DNA from: Atriophallophorus winterbourni
Lineage: Eukaryota > Platyhelminthes > Trematoda > Plagiorchiida > Microphallidae
DNA: 64,000 nt
Direction of reading: 5' to 3'
Assembly (NCBI GenBank): GCA_013407085.1
Contig: JACCGJ010000676.1
Span: 20,458 to 84,457, forward strand
Below, piece after piece: positions 47,270 to 57,949 of this stretch. The translations under genes were made by a program, and so were the position numbers. The notes under the pieces were generated by a model. It saw only the letters and a program-made list of their open reading frames with translations. It did not search any database and was not told where the DNA came from. How positions within the stretch are numbered: the first letter of the stretch is position 1; each line of letters opens with the position of its first letter.

Positions 47270-47940
47270 ACAATTCAGAATTGCTTTTAAATAAGTTGAT
47301 TCTATGCTCTCCATTATGGTGAAATATTCGCGAAGCTTTTACAAGGGATAACTATTTCTTTGGAAGTTGAGTTTGATTCATGAAACTTAAATAGTTTGGA
47401 ATGGCCGATGAGAAATGACATCTAAGAACGTGGCTGTCTGATATAATCAACCTATTTTAGATGGTTAATATGCCTAAGATTTGCGACAGTTTAATCCAAT
47501 CTCATTTTACAAATAAACGGAGCTACACATATATAACCAGAGATCGGGATGCATTCAATAAGCAGAAGGAATTTAAGGCATCAAATCTGCTCGATTTAAC
47601 CATAAAAAGCAGAATATAGTAGCAATCTCAAAGATAGTAGTTTTAAGAGTTTGATTAGATGAACCAGGAACATTATGCGATAATTTTGTGGAAAATGTTG
47701 GTTCGATTTAAAATATGGTAAATAACGGGTGGTTCAACGTATTACATTGTCACGCCAGTTTACTAACTTTTCGTGAATCAAAGGAGTCAATCTTGTCGTT
47801 TGCAGCCAGAAACCGGGTTCGCAGCCTAGACAGTTCGGAGCCAAGCAATGAAAGAACTTACTAAATATCAATGAGTTCTGAGGGGGTCAAGATTGCGAAA
47901 AACGCATGGTATAATTACTAGGAAATTAAACAAGCGAAAT
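47270..47940. other. no recognisable feature
   Basis: AT-rich filler between the exon-like island and the LINE fragment. Confidence 0.3.
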
Positions 47941-47945
47941 GTGCC

Positions 47946-48323
47946 GTGGGACAGCGCAGAGCGACAAAACTCGTCCTAGGACTATCAAATTATCCATACG
48001 AAACGCGACTTAAATTATTGAATTTGCATTCGGCTGAATACAGACGGAAACGAGGAGCACTTATATTCATTTGGACAGTGCTTAATCAAACAAATCATCC
48101 TTGCGGTCATTTGTTTCATCTTTCCCATAACACACATCTGCGAGGTCACCAATTAAAACTTTACCAACAGCATAGCAGGTTGAACTGCCGCAAATATGCA
48201 TTTTCCGTTCGCAATGTGCAACTGTGGAACAGTTTAACTACTCATGTGGTACAATCTGGAATTGTTGATGTTTTCAAAAAATCACTAGATATCCACATGG
48301 AAAAGTATGTTTTTTATGTTTGA
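47946..48323 (+). pseudogene. CR1-like LINE C-terminal fragment (family C)
   Basis: 125 open codons: QRRATKLVLGLSNYPYETRL, KLLNLHSAEYRRKRGALIFI, then SRLNCRKYAFSVRNVQLWNS. This is the C-terminal domain after the RT, parallel to residues 560-690 of the 42.4-kb LINE but of another family. There is no Met start; the copy is 5' truncated at about 47940. Its 3' UTR ends in the repeated tail CTATGAATAAATAAAT at 48417-48446. The frame is intact, so the insertion is not very old. Confidence 0.85.
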
Positions 48324-48656
48324 CAATAATCTAACAATATTTTGATATTTTTTACCATGCCACCCGATGTACATTTTTGTGGGTCTTGTAAAGCATAGTT
48401 TTTACCTGCATATAATCTATGAATAAATAAATCTATGAATAAATAACGTGAATACAATAAATTGGTTTTCCAAATATTTTAATAATGCAATTTTGATCAA
48501 AGTATTTTCATAACTAATAGAGCTTTTCACTTAGATAATAACCCAAATAGCAGAAATGAATCCGTTTCACACTCAATCTTGCATAGCAATGAGATATTTC
48601 AAATATCAACCATCCTGTTTCACGCTAAGTAATTGAATGACTTCATTGCCTCTCTA

Positions 48657-48728
48657 CCAATCAAATGGTGCATATCGCTAAAATTCATCTAATTGTGATT
48701 GGACAAAATTAACTATTTAATAAATATA
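48657..48728 (+). promoter_or_regulatory. possible core promoter of the 48.76-kb gene
   Basis: CCAAT at 48657-48661, an inverted CCAAT (ATTGG) at 48698-48702 and a TATA-like TTTAATAAATATA at about 48716-48728 precede the ATG at 48761 by 33-104 bp. The composition is AT-rich, so such matches are weak evidence. Confidence 0.25.
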
Positions 48729-48760
48729 GTTGTGTTGCTTAATTGAATAGCTAATTATCA

Positions 48761-48839
48761 ATGTTAGCCATGCGAAGAGAAGTAATTGTGCTGCTTTTGA
48801 CTCTGTTCATTTTGTCAATACGTGACGGTTTTTGTCAAG
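48761..48839 (+). CDS. candidate secreted peptide gene, exon 1 (signal peptide)
   Basis: ATG opens 26 codons: MLAMRRE, hydrophobic core VIVLLLTLFIL, then SIRDGFCQ, a classic signal peptide. It ends with one extra G at CAAG followed by GTGAGA, a strong 5' splice site, so the exon ends in phase 1. Joined to 53209-53309 and 58403-58450 it gives a 75-residue secreted peptide. The product has dibasic KR at 33-34 and RR at 42-43 around GYHFFRL, and cysteines C48 and C66, 17 residues apart. It would be processed in the secretory pathway as a neuropeptide precursor or small effector. I do not recognise the family. The introns (4.4 and 5.1 kb) are of ordinary length for a trematode. The 1-kb assembly gap lies in intron 1 and could hide another exon. 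Confidence 0.5.
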
Positions 48840-49496
48840 GTGAGACTGCTAAGATATATATTCCAATGATGCTTGAAATGACCACTTCACCTCTGGTACG
48901 AAACATTCTGTTCAATCGAATGAAAATTTCATAACAATCAGTTTTACGGATGAATTAAACATTTAAAATGATACATAAACACAATTATATCATTTCATTA
49001 AAATTTTAATTTCGACTGAATTGAAAAGATATTACACGAATATTTGATGAGAAATAACTTCACTAAATCATCATCAATTCCAATAATAAACATTGGCTTG
49101 TATTTTAAAGTTGAAGCAGAGATTTTTCAAAATAATAACTTTTGTTTTCATCTTAAAAATAGAAAAGAGTATCACCGAGTAAACTTGAATTACAAAAGTC
49201 AAATGTTCAGCGAGACATTCTAGACAAAATGCGCTGGATTGAAATTAGGGTGATCAATTTTGGCAAAACGGAGATTTCAAAAGCATTTGTTTCAATTTAT
49301 TTTGAGAACGAATCTTAGCTGCCACAAATACATCATTTTCAAAAGTGACAAATGAATTGATTTTAAAATCTGACTAGGTTTGAGCAACATTCAGTTTGAT
49401 GTTTCACATACCGAGTCTTATTTTTCTGCTTGGAATTTTATTGCTGTTCGAACGTTTTGGGATACGTTCGTAACTTGTAATTGCATATTAGGATGA

Positions 49497-49570
49497 AAAA
49501 TACAAAAGCTCATCTGCATGAATTTCCATCACATACGTCTCACGACTAGTTTTGAGCTGTATTCACTCAG
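49497..49570 (-). repeat. decayed Penelope-type terminal repeat
   Basis: AAAGCTCATCTGCATGAATT and CATACGTCTCACGACTAGTT correspond to AAAAGCTCATTTACAGGCAT and CACACCTCACGACCGGTTTC at about 61.2 kb. The hammerhead core is destroyed. Together with 49725-49935 it forms an inverted pair. Confidence 0.5.
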
Positions 49571-49724
49571 CCGGTCGTACGATCGGGACAAGCATACTTT
49601 GAAACATTGAAGGAATGGTAAGCGCATGTGATTGTTTAAGCACACTTGATTGAACAATTTGATTATGCCAATCTTATTCAACAATGGCTTAAAACTTCAA
49701 CCTGATTACCATTTCTCCATGGTT

Positions 49725-49935
49725 TCGCAGCATGCGGATGTTGATCATACTATCTCTACCTGATGAGTGCAAACAGCACAAAAGCGGTCATGGGGTGTGG
49801 GGGGGAAGAATATGCATGTTTTAGAGCATTTTTCTTCGTGATCACGGCTTTTAACTAATCTATCTGTATTTGAGCACAGGCTATTTATCAGGTTCGTCGT
49901 ACCAACTTTATCCAACATAGGCTAACAAACTCTAC
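49725..49935 (+). repeat. Penelope-type terminal repeat with near-intact hammerhead
   Basis: Collinear with the reverse complement of the 61.0-61.3 kb repeats: GCATGCGGATGTTGATCATA, CTACCTGATGAGTGCAAACA, GATCACGG and CGTACCAACTTTATCCAACA. The hammerhead is listed separately. No RT or GIY-YIG coding sequence is attached. Confidence 0.6.
49752..49796 (+). ncRNA. hammerhead ribozyme, one core change
   Basis: Core CTGATGA at 49760-49766 is followed by stem II GTGC-AAACA-GCAC (four Watson-Crick pairs). Then AAAA stands at 49780-49783 where GAAA is required, then the short stem III GCGGTC with the cleavage trinucleotide GTC at 49787-49789. The G-to-A change at conserved position 12 should abolish or strongly reduce cleavage. 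Confidence 0.65.
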
Positions 49936-50197
49936 TTGTATACTATTTTTAATATGTATGGTATAAGAAATTCAGAAAACATACACCCTACGTTAAACTG
50001 TTGTTCAGTCGTAATGTCTATGAAGAAAGAGGAAGAATAAGGATAAGCTTTATACGAAAATGTTCAAATTTCAGCTCAAATTCAATGTTAAAAAACGAAT
50101 TTTGTGCAAATAACATTAAAAACTATGAACTATACACAATAACAACAAGGTAAATTTGATTGCAATAGTCCAATGAGCAATTCTTTTTTGCAAATAG

Positions 50198-50315
50198 GAT
50201 AAATAATCTCTTATATGAAGATGATCTAGAAGACAATATGACGTACTTTGATCGAGTCTTCCAGGAGCTTTATTCTTCGGGAAATCGTACTGCAGTGAAT
50301 AAACATTATCATTAG
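50198..50315 (+). CDS. candidate terminal exon, 38 codons
   Basis: The tract TTCTTTTTTGCAAATAG is a good acceptor. One base later the frame reads INNLLYEDDLEDNMTYFDRV then FQELYSSGNRTAVNKHYH-stop. It lies inside intron 1 of the 48.76-kb gene but needs a phase-2 donor, while that gene's exon 1 ends in phase 1, so it is not a simple alternative exon. It could belong to an unseen gene or be chance. Not recognised. Confidence 0.25.
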
Positions 50316-50319
50316 GGTT

Positions 50320-51696
50320 AATATTTATATGTCGGTCGCAAATGGAATCAAATTATGTTGCAAATTATTCACAAGAATGTCTTTATGAGAAACACTTATC
50401 GACCCAAATAGCGAAATAAGCCGGGGAAGCGATTGTAAAGAAAACATGCTCAAACGAATTGTTTTCCAAGAAGATTTTGGGAATAAACTATAGGTTTTAG
50501 TAAACTGACACCATCTTAAATTTATTCCAGAATAAGACAATTCACTAATAATGAAATTTCTAATTCTGATGAGCAAAACACAGTTACATTCCAATTTAAC
50601 ATATTAAATTAACAATTGTTCCAAATTAATCTCATAAAGTAATCATTCATTTTGAGCAGCTTTCCAAATAGAATTGAAAAAATAATATTGAATTTCTGCA
50701 TTTTAGCCTGTTAATATTTGTGTATTTCGCCGTTATATAGAGAGTTCAATGAATGCTTGAAGAAAAAGTGAATGCATTAAAAGCTGAGCCACATATTTTA
50801 AGTTTAATAGAACTTTCCTGGGGCGAGCGAACTTCTATTTGTGCGATTTAATGGGAATCTGCGAGTCATTAAGAGTTAACCTAAATTATATGTTTAGTTG
50901 TGATGCGGTGACGGATGATTAGATAATTAATGTTACATGAATGAGTTTGAAATCTTGAAAAGTGCAAGACCGTTAGAGTACCTGTAATTTGACAATTTGA
51001 GATATTACGCTGAGCTTCAATGTCTCTGTGGGAGAGATGTTACTTAATAAATTCCTATTTTACTGTCTTTGATAATAAATTAACTCAAATTTTCTAGTCT
51101 CCCTCCTGAACTACACAAATCCAGCAATACTTTAGTATAGGTAAAAATAACGATTTAAAATAGATAGGCTTAATCGATTTCGTTTTTTATAGACCACCGC
51201 GCAGATAATTTACGTGATCATCATTAAATTTGTTTTAAATTGTATTCCTTTTAATCATTTAACGGGAGCCTGAAATCAATCTAATTTCCACCCATGCTTA
51301 GCGAAAATTTTAACAGATAATGCGCTCAATTAGGGGACACAGAAACGGGTTGTTTGCTTTGATTTAGTTCGTCAAATTAGACATAGGAAGTTTCTATAGT
51401 GTCGCTGTTTCACAACATTTCAAGTTTAAATGAAACTCCGTATTTCCGTTTCGGTATACCGTGCGCATCAACTAAGGTTGCTCCGGTTAGTATTTATCAG
51501 TATAGAACTTGATAGTTTGTCAGGTAATACAATAGAATTTACTATAATATGTATCAAGGTTAAATGATGATGTAATCAGAATATTTAATAATTTGATAAG
51601 TCAGACGCCAAAGACAATAAAGCAAACATTATATTCTTGCACCTCGTTTCAAATCAGACATGAGAAAATTGGTTAGTTGAATGTTTACTGCGATTA
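50320..51696. other. AT-rich sequence up to the assembly gap
   Basis: No coding, RNA or repeat feature is supported. The minus-strand frame at 50325-50594 has no domain. Confidence 0.3.
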
Positions 51697-52696
51697 NNNN
51701 NNNNNNNNNNNNNNNNNNNNNNNNNNNNNNNNNNNNNNNNNNNNNNNNNNNNNNNNNNNNNNNNNNNNNNNNNNNNNNNNNNNNNNNNNNNNNNNNNNNN
51801 NNNNNNNNNNNNNNNNNNNNNNNNNNNNNNNNNNNNNNNNNNNNNNNNNNNNNNNNNNNNNNNNNNNNNNNNNNNNNNNNNNNNNNNNNNNNNNNNNNNN
51901 NNNNNNNNNNNNNNNNNNNNNNNNNNNNNNNNNNNNNNNNNNNNNNNNNNNNNNNNNNNNNNNNNNNNNNNNNNNNNNNNNNNNNNNNNNNNNNNNNNNN
52001 NNNNNNNNNNNNNNNNNNNNNNNNNNNNNNNNNNNNNNNNNNNNNNNNNNNNNNNNNNNNNNNNNNNNNNNNNNNNNNNNNNNNNNNNNNNNNNNNNNNN
52101 NNNNNNNNNNNNNNNNNNNNNNNNNNNNNNNNNNNNNNNNNNNNNNNNNNNNNNNNNNNNNNNNNNNNNNNNNNNNNNNNNNNNNNNNNNNNNNNNNNNN
52201 NNNNNNNNNNNNNNNNNNNNNNNNNNNNNNNNNNNNNNNNNNNNNNNNNNNNNNNNNNNNNNNNNNNNNNNNNNNNNNNNNNNNNNNNNNNNNNNNNNNN
52301 NNNNNNNNNNNNNNNNNNNNNNNNNNNNNNNNNNNNNNNNNNNNNNNNNNNNNNNNNNNNNNNNNNNNNNNNNNNNNNNNNNNNNNNNNNNNNNNNNNNN
52401 NNNNNNNNNNNNNNNNNNNNNNNNNNNNNNNNNNNNNNNNNNNNNNNNNNNNNNNNNNNNNNNNNNNNNNNNNNNNNNNNNNNNNNNNNNNNNNNNNNNN
52501 NNNNNNNNNNNNNNNNNNNNNNNNNNNNNNNNNNNNNNNNNNNNNNNNNNNNNNNNNNNNNNNNNNNNNNNNNNNNNNNNNNNNNNNNNNNNNNNNNNNN
52601 NNNNNNNNNNNNNNNNNNNNNNNNNNNNNNNNNNNNNNNNNNNNNNNNNNNNNNNNNNNNNNNNNNNNNNNNNNNNNNNNNNNNNNNNNNNNNNNN
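51697..52696. other. assembly gap of 1,000 N
   Basis: Exactly 1,000 undetermined bases, the convention for a scaffold join of unknown size. Any open frame drawn across it is an artefact. Confidence 0.99.
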
Positions 52697-53208
52697 GTCC
52701 AAATCCAAGTCATGGATATCATTAACGCAATGACTAAACTAACGTTATTTTCCAGTAGTTTGTCATTGTTGATATTGAATAATAAACCGAAATGTTTCCG
52801 ACATTTAACTAGTTAGCAAAGTCTTGTTTAGAAGTATAGTTCCAGCAATAAACGAGTTTCTAACGAGTTTCCGCAACAAGTAATATTACACCATATTTAA
52901 CAAGCAATTTTGAGATATTTAAAAGAAGGTGATTTCACTTTTGATTCAAAACTTTAAAAAATGGGCTCTTGTGATAGTTGATATAATTTTTTTGGGATTT
53001 AATTATTCGATAAGAAATTTGTATTTTCTTTTTTAGAGAATGTTCAGTATAAAACGTCATAAAATCTTCGAAACTTGATTTAGGAAATAAATTCAGATAA
53101 TTTAAAATGAATGCATTCCAGATACGTTCGAATTCGTAGTTTATACTAGTAAAGAATAATATTTTGTTCCGACATAATAAAAAATATTAAATTTGTCAAA
53201 TTTTACAG

Positions 53209-53309
53209 ATGCTCCAGGAGATTACAAAAGGGGCTACCATTTTTTCAGACTGAGGAGACAAAACCCAAGTTGTGTTTCGATTCCCTTTGAAGTGCGCGAA
53301 GCCATGAAG
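53209..53309 (+). CDS. candidate secreted peptide gene, exon 2
   Basis: Acceptor ATTTGTCAAATTTTACAG ends at 53208 and donor AAG then GTATGA begins at 53310. In the frame required by exon 1 (G plus AT) it reads DAPGDYKRGYHFFRLRRQNP then SCVSIPFEVREAMK. The other two frames hit stops (TGA) within the exon, so only the compatible frame is open. It ends in phase 0. It carries both dibasic sites and C48. Confidence 0.5.
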
Positions 53310-53885
53310 GTATGATTTATTGAAACTCTGGTTACATTGATATTGAACTCGACACTTTTTAGGTATTTTTATGCAAAACGTTTGTTCCGAACATAAATGG
53401 ACCCGTGGTTGCAGAATGATTACATGTTTTGATCTGTGAAGTAGAGTTTATAATTTTCTTGACTGGATAATCTATGGGAGCATCATGATGAGGTTGATGA
53501 AAAGGAAACACAGTGCATTATAAGTGGTCTGAAATTTTGATTGAACTCGTTACTGACACCTTTTTAATTGACCTGAAAACCTACAAGTGTACACGCTAAC
53601 TATCGGTGCTCCCATGTACATATATTTGCACAGCTCAATTACGTTACGGATTACTGTACAAGTAAAAATTTTATATTTTTACGACACATCTAACACGGTA
53701 CAGAATATCGTGTTCGATTTCCTGACAGGCGCCTAAATGAAGGCCTTAAATGTTGTATGCTTATTCTGTTATGACTATGGGACAAAAGATCCCTACGTGT
53801 GTTTTGATAAATATTGTAATTCATTAATACTGAATTTTCGTTCAGAGAAAAGTTGATGTTTTGATAATGTAAAATTTGAAAACAA
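53310..53885. other. intron 2 sequence, no feature
   Basis: AT-rich, with no supported element between exon 2 and the degenerate hammerhead repeat. Confidence 0.3.
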
Positions 53886-53889
53886 AAAT

Positions 53890-54060
53890 CAATTATTTCC
53901 ATGCTTTTCCACATAACTCACGACCGGTTTACTACGGCTTGCATACACCAGTTAGGATCAATACGATCATGATCACATGCCATGAAAAATGGATCGAAAA
54001 TAAAAATTTGAAATTTTAAGCCAGACTTATTTAACCGGTCGTGGGGTTTGCTTGATGCAA
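53890..54060. repeat. degenerate Penelope-type hammerhead repeats, inverted pair
   Basis: ACTCACGACCGGTTTACTAC at 53917-53936 (minus orientation) and AACCGGTCGTGGGGTTTG at about 54033-54050 (plus orientation) carry the stem III and cleavage-site half of the repeat. The CTGATGA core is lost in both. Confidence 0.45.
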
Positions 54061-55780
54061 CAGTGTGTAAATAAACATTTTTAAATCCCTGGGTTTAATA
54101 CCATCCAGTAATGCGTACGAAAATGTGATTGAACTGATTGGTTGTGTCGACCTCTTTCAACTTTGGCTTCAAATTTCAAACATGTAAAAGCTGTGGTCAG
54201 TGAAAGCGTAATATTTTATGCAAGTTTGAAGTGAATAAAATAAAACATGTATTTTATTCATTCGCTATCAAGTCAGATCATGTTTCAGACTGGATCTTGA
54301 GAATAACAAGACTTTCAACGCTACTAACATTTAGAACACTACTGCATATTCTAAATTAATGAATCCACGCAAAAGTTTACCGAATTTGTTTTTCAAATAA
54401 CAACGCAAGTGTTGTAAAAATAAGAAGCGAACCTGTTATAATCTCGATTTAGATTTTGCCTCGAATTTTCGGTTAAATAATACTCCAACGCAAATCCACG
54501 TAACAGAATTCTCAAGTATTGAGAGATCTACTTACAATAGACCACTAATCCATCTTGAGTACATTCTAACTATTTATTCGAACGCAAATAATTACGATTA
54601 TTTTAATATGCAGTTTTAAAATAAGATGTGAGTTTTCTGAAATCAAAATTTAGAAAACTTTAACCCAACATTATTTACGAATAAGAGGAATCAACAGATC
54701 GTAATTGCAGCACAAACAGATTGCAATCCATTTTAATCCGAGAGTTATCCTTTATACAATTATATATATATATATATATATGATATATTATATATATTTT
54801 ATATATATATATATATGAACTTTGACAAAACCGCTGCGATTTTGTGGTATGAGTTCCATTACCATCGTTGATGCATCGATATCTGCATATCGGCTATATG
54901 TCTCAGAAAAAGTTGCAAGAGGTATTTTGCAAATGAAAGCAGAATACTCTATTCTATCTTTCAAATCCTTTTCAATGATTTCGCATAAAAGATTTAAATA
55001 AAAAGCGATAAGTCCAGTAATAATCTACACATTCAGCTAAGAATGTCAATAAATATCTCGCGGTAATCTTGACGAAATGAAGAAAACAATCTGCCAAAAA
55101 CCGAAACAAAGGTTATTTTGAATTGTATCTATAAATAATGATTCATTTAATCCGAACATTTACACGGATTTGTTGTAGTCAATATAACTTCACATTTGTG
55201 ATATAAAGGTATCACCGAAGCCGTAAATAAGAACAGTAATGTTTCGATTATTGATTAAAAATTAAGTGCAGATATCAAATATTGCATTTCATTATTTAAC
55301 TTAGTCCAGGTTGTTAAAAGTATTTCGCAAAATGTATAATGAATGATTCAAAATGACTTCGACCGAATAATACAGACAATACTTGTGCCAGTTTGTCTCA
55401 AACCAATAGAATTGCTTGTTATAATACACGAGTGCTTTGTGGACAGTTAGTAAATGACAAATATTGTGATCTTATCATCTTTGAGTGCTTTAATATTAAA
55501 AGCGTTTTCCTACAATATCACATCAGAGCGCAGACTGCGACACTGATAATTCACTAGTTTATGCAAAATTGAATCTTGAAATATTGAATCTTGTATTTTC
55601 ACCAGAATAAATTTCCCCGCGCACAACGAACTGCTGAGGCAAATATTGCTGTCAGCCGTATGTGCGTGATTTGGACAAGCTTTCGCAGCGAAATAAGCTA
55701 ATCAATTTCACCAGATTCAGTCTCTGAAACCTGCGAATCGCTAAAAACACTGCTTACGTCAACTCGCTTTCAACCCTTGT
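54060..55780. other. AT-rich sequence with a TA microsatellite
   Basis: 54757-54815 is an interrupted (TA)n tract. At 55570-55600 TTGAATCTTGAAATATTGAA and then TCTTG resemble a LINE tail. Nothing else is supported. Confidence 0.4.
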
Positions 55781-56865
55781 GATTAAAAGAAAGTACGCAC
55801 GAGCGATTGGTTTGAAGCGAATGCTTCTTTGATGAAAGTGGTTTTGGAAAACAAACAATCTGCGCTTTTGAAGTTCAGATGAATGCTTAGAAATGGAAAC
55901 GTGAGACGTCCTAGAACAACTAGAAACACGGTCCAGCGAATGCTAGGCGATCTGCTATTACAAGAAGAGTGCTGGCAGTAAGAGTTTGTCTGACAAGAGC
56001 TGTGAGACACCAAGATCATCACACTGTTTTAGAATGAAGGTTATAGATGCGACCGTAACAATTACCCGGGAACCATTGATCCATGCGTTGTCGACAAATT
56101 GTCCGGTAAAGTTTTACCAGTGCAACTATAGAAATTGGCCGATAGTGTTTACTCTCAACCTCAAAGTGACTTTCGCAGAAAAGCATCAATCTTAGCCATG
56201 AACTTATCCCAAGGAGGACTTCGAGCTGGGTGTGATAAAAGCATATGCCATTATAAGCAGATTTCAATGAATTAACGAAAGCATTTCAGTACGTCATTCG
56301 TCATTATTTTCTCTCTGGTATGAAGTGCTCAGCTCATTTTAACGAATGTAATTCAGAAGCTTGCTCGTGTTCACTCCTTTTGGATGCACAGTATAAGGTG
56401 TCGTCTTGAATTCCGAGAATATTTTACTTCTGGCAGGTATTTGTCAGAGAAACTAGGTTCAATGTATAAAGCCTCCCTAATTTCCCAAATCACAAACGAC
56501 TTCATTTCTCTAGACCGGTAAATCATCGGAAAAGCTGCATACATTTATAATCCGGATACATTCTCTATTGTATAACATTCGGTAATGTGATAATTGTTTG
56601 TTTGTGGTAGAAAAATAATGACATTTTAATAAAAAGGAAGACCTGACACGGAGATCTGTTCGGTTGGGCGACCATAATAGACATTGCTGGCTCCTTCTGA
56701 ACTGGTCGGGCAAACAAAGCTACTCAAATATGCCAGTCTGGAGAACAGTTCATAAACGCTTAATTGCGATCGGTCAAACGGTGGACGGTAGCCCAAGTCG
56801 GTAAGGCTTGGACACATCGTGATGGTCCGGTGGGTTCGAATCCCGCCCCCCGAAGCGGTGGATAT

Positions 56866-56910
56866 CACTGCTGATGAGCTCAAATGAAGAGCGAAACTCG
56901 AGTCCATTGG
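56866..56910 (+). ncRNA. hammerhead ribozyme in SINE unit 1
   Basis: CTGATGA at 56871-56877, stem II GCTC...GAGC (56878-56881 with 56889-56892), GAAA at 56893-56896, short stem III CTCGAG and cleavage triplet GTC at 56902-56904. Stem I pairs CACTG with CATTG, with one mismatch. The core is complete and cleavage is plausible but weaker than in unit 2. Confidence 0.8.
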
Positions 56911-57297
56911 GCTTCCATTATGGACCGTCGTGATCAACTTTGTGAATAGTTCGATGGCTTGGCACGGATGAGTAGTCACATATATAAACAACTTATTCTC
57001 CAAATAAATACCGCTTAAACAACAATGCCCGTCAGATCTAATCGGTGTTAGCTTACACTGTATCTGATGGGAAGACCTGACACGGAGATCTGTTCGGTTG
57101 GGCGACCACAATCGACATTGCTGGCTCCTTCTGAACTGGTCGGGCAAACAAAGCTACTCAAATGTGCCAGTCTGGAGAACAGTTCATAAACGCTTAATTG
57201 CGATCGGTCAAACGGTGGACGGTAGCCCAGTCGTTAAGGCATGGGACTACAATGGTGATGGTCGGGGTTCGAATCCCGCCCCCGAAGCGGTGGATAT

Positions 57298-57342
57298 GCA
57301 CTGCTGATGAGCTCAAATGAGAGCGAAACTCGAGTCCAGTGC
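57298..57342 (+). ncRNA. hammerhead ribozyme in SINE unit 2, intact
   Basis: All conserved parts are present: stem I GCACTG (57298-57303) pairs perfectly with CAGTGC (57337-57342). Core CTGATGA is at 57304-57310. Stem II is GCTC-AAATGA-GAGC at 57311-57324. GAAA is at 57325-57328, followed by a very short stem III (CTCGAG, self-complementary). The cleavage triplet GTC is at 57334-57336, with predicted cleavage after 57336. Short, palindromic stem III hammerheads are known in schistosome and Penelope retroelements and often work best as dimers. A tandem SINE transcript would supply two copies. Confidence 0.9.
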
Positions 57343-57949
57343 TTCCATTATGGACCGTCGTGATCAACTTTGTGAATAGTTCGATGGGCTTGGCACGGAT
57401 GAGTAGTCACATATATAAAAAGTAATCATGCAAATATCGGAAAACAATACGAAAATTTAGGATCCAAAATGAAATTCTACTTGTATCGCCAATCATGAAA
57501 CATGCCAGTATGATCCTTTGGGTCAAACTTCCTAATCTCATCTGAGCTACTGTATAAGAACTCTTCATAGTACCACGAGGTTAATAACCTACCGGTCTCT
57601 CCATTTTCGGAAGATTCATCACTGGACAAATTTGAAATCACTTTGAAAACAGAACTAATGTTTTTCAAAAGTGCTCAGAAGACATGTTGCTTCGTCCCAA
57701 CGGAATTAGGATCACTTACATGAGACATTGTGAATTCTAATATTTTCCCATCACTCGTACCATGAACGTACTACGGATAAAATCTTTATTGACACCAGAA
57801 AGTTTCAATAAAGCATCGATTATATTGAACTGAATTGGTAATAAGTATTATCTGCTAACTGATTACATCACTGACCCAATGTGAAGACGACAGCTACAAC
57901 CTGAAAAATATCCGATGGATTTGTTAACTCGAAATCCAATTCACATTAA

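Larger units (their letters stand above)
56637..57414 (+). mobile_element. Sm-alpha-like SINE, tandem dimer with hammerhead ribozymes
   Basis: Two units (56637-57070 and 57071-57414) both start GAAGACCTGACACGGAGATC. Each has a tRNA-like pol III promoter. In unit 2 box A is TAGCCCAGTCGTTAAGGC at about 57223-57240 and box B is GGTTCGAATCC at about 57266-57276. A hammerhead ribozyme and a shared tail ending GATGAGTAGTCACATATAT follow. Unit 1 has an extra 3' segment of about 85 bp and several single-base indels. This architecture (tRNA-like head plus hammerhead, tandem units) is that of the schistosome Sm-alpha retroposons. The 8-bp duplication ATAAAAAG flanks the dimer at 56629-56636 and 57415-57422. 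Confidence 0.85.
55780..57782 (-). repeat. 1.2-kb dispersed repeat, copy 2, interrupted by the SINE dimer
   Basis: Reverse complement of 30822-31990 in two blocks. 55780-56636 equals about 31990-31139, and 57415-57782 equals about 31147-30822. The break coincides exactly with the ends of the SINE dimer. Decayed RTE-like RT sequence of the 9.5-kb family is included. The minus-strand frame at 57477-57668 (acidic, SSDESSENGE) lies in this repeat and has no recognised domain. Confidence 0.8.

Noticed and set aside
49163..49318. 52-codon open stretch after an acceptor-like TCTTAAAAATAG
   Set aside because: The phase does not fit exon 1 of the peptide gene, no matching first exon is seen, and such a length is not rare by chance.
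51629..52816. Long open frames across the N run
   Set aside because: They consist of undetermined bases; no protein is implied.
56840..57300. True tRNA genes at the two box B sites
   Set aside because: Acceptor and anticodon arms do not fold as a tRNA and the sequence continues into hammerhead and SINE tail; it is a tRNA-derived SINE head.
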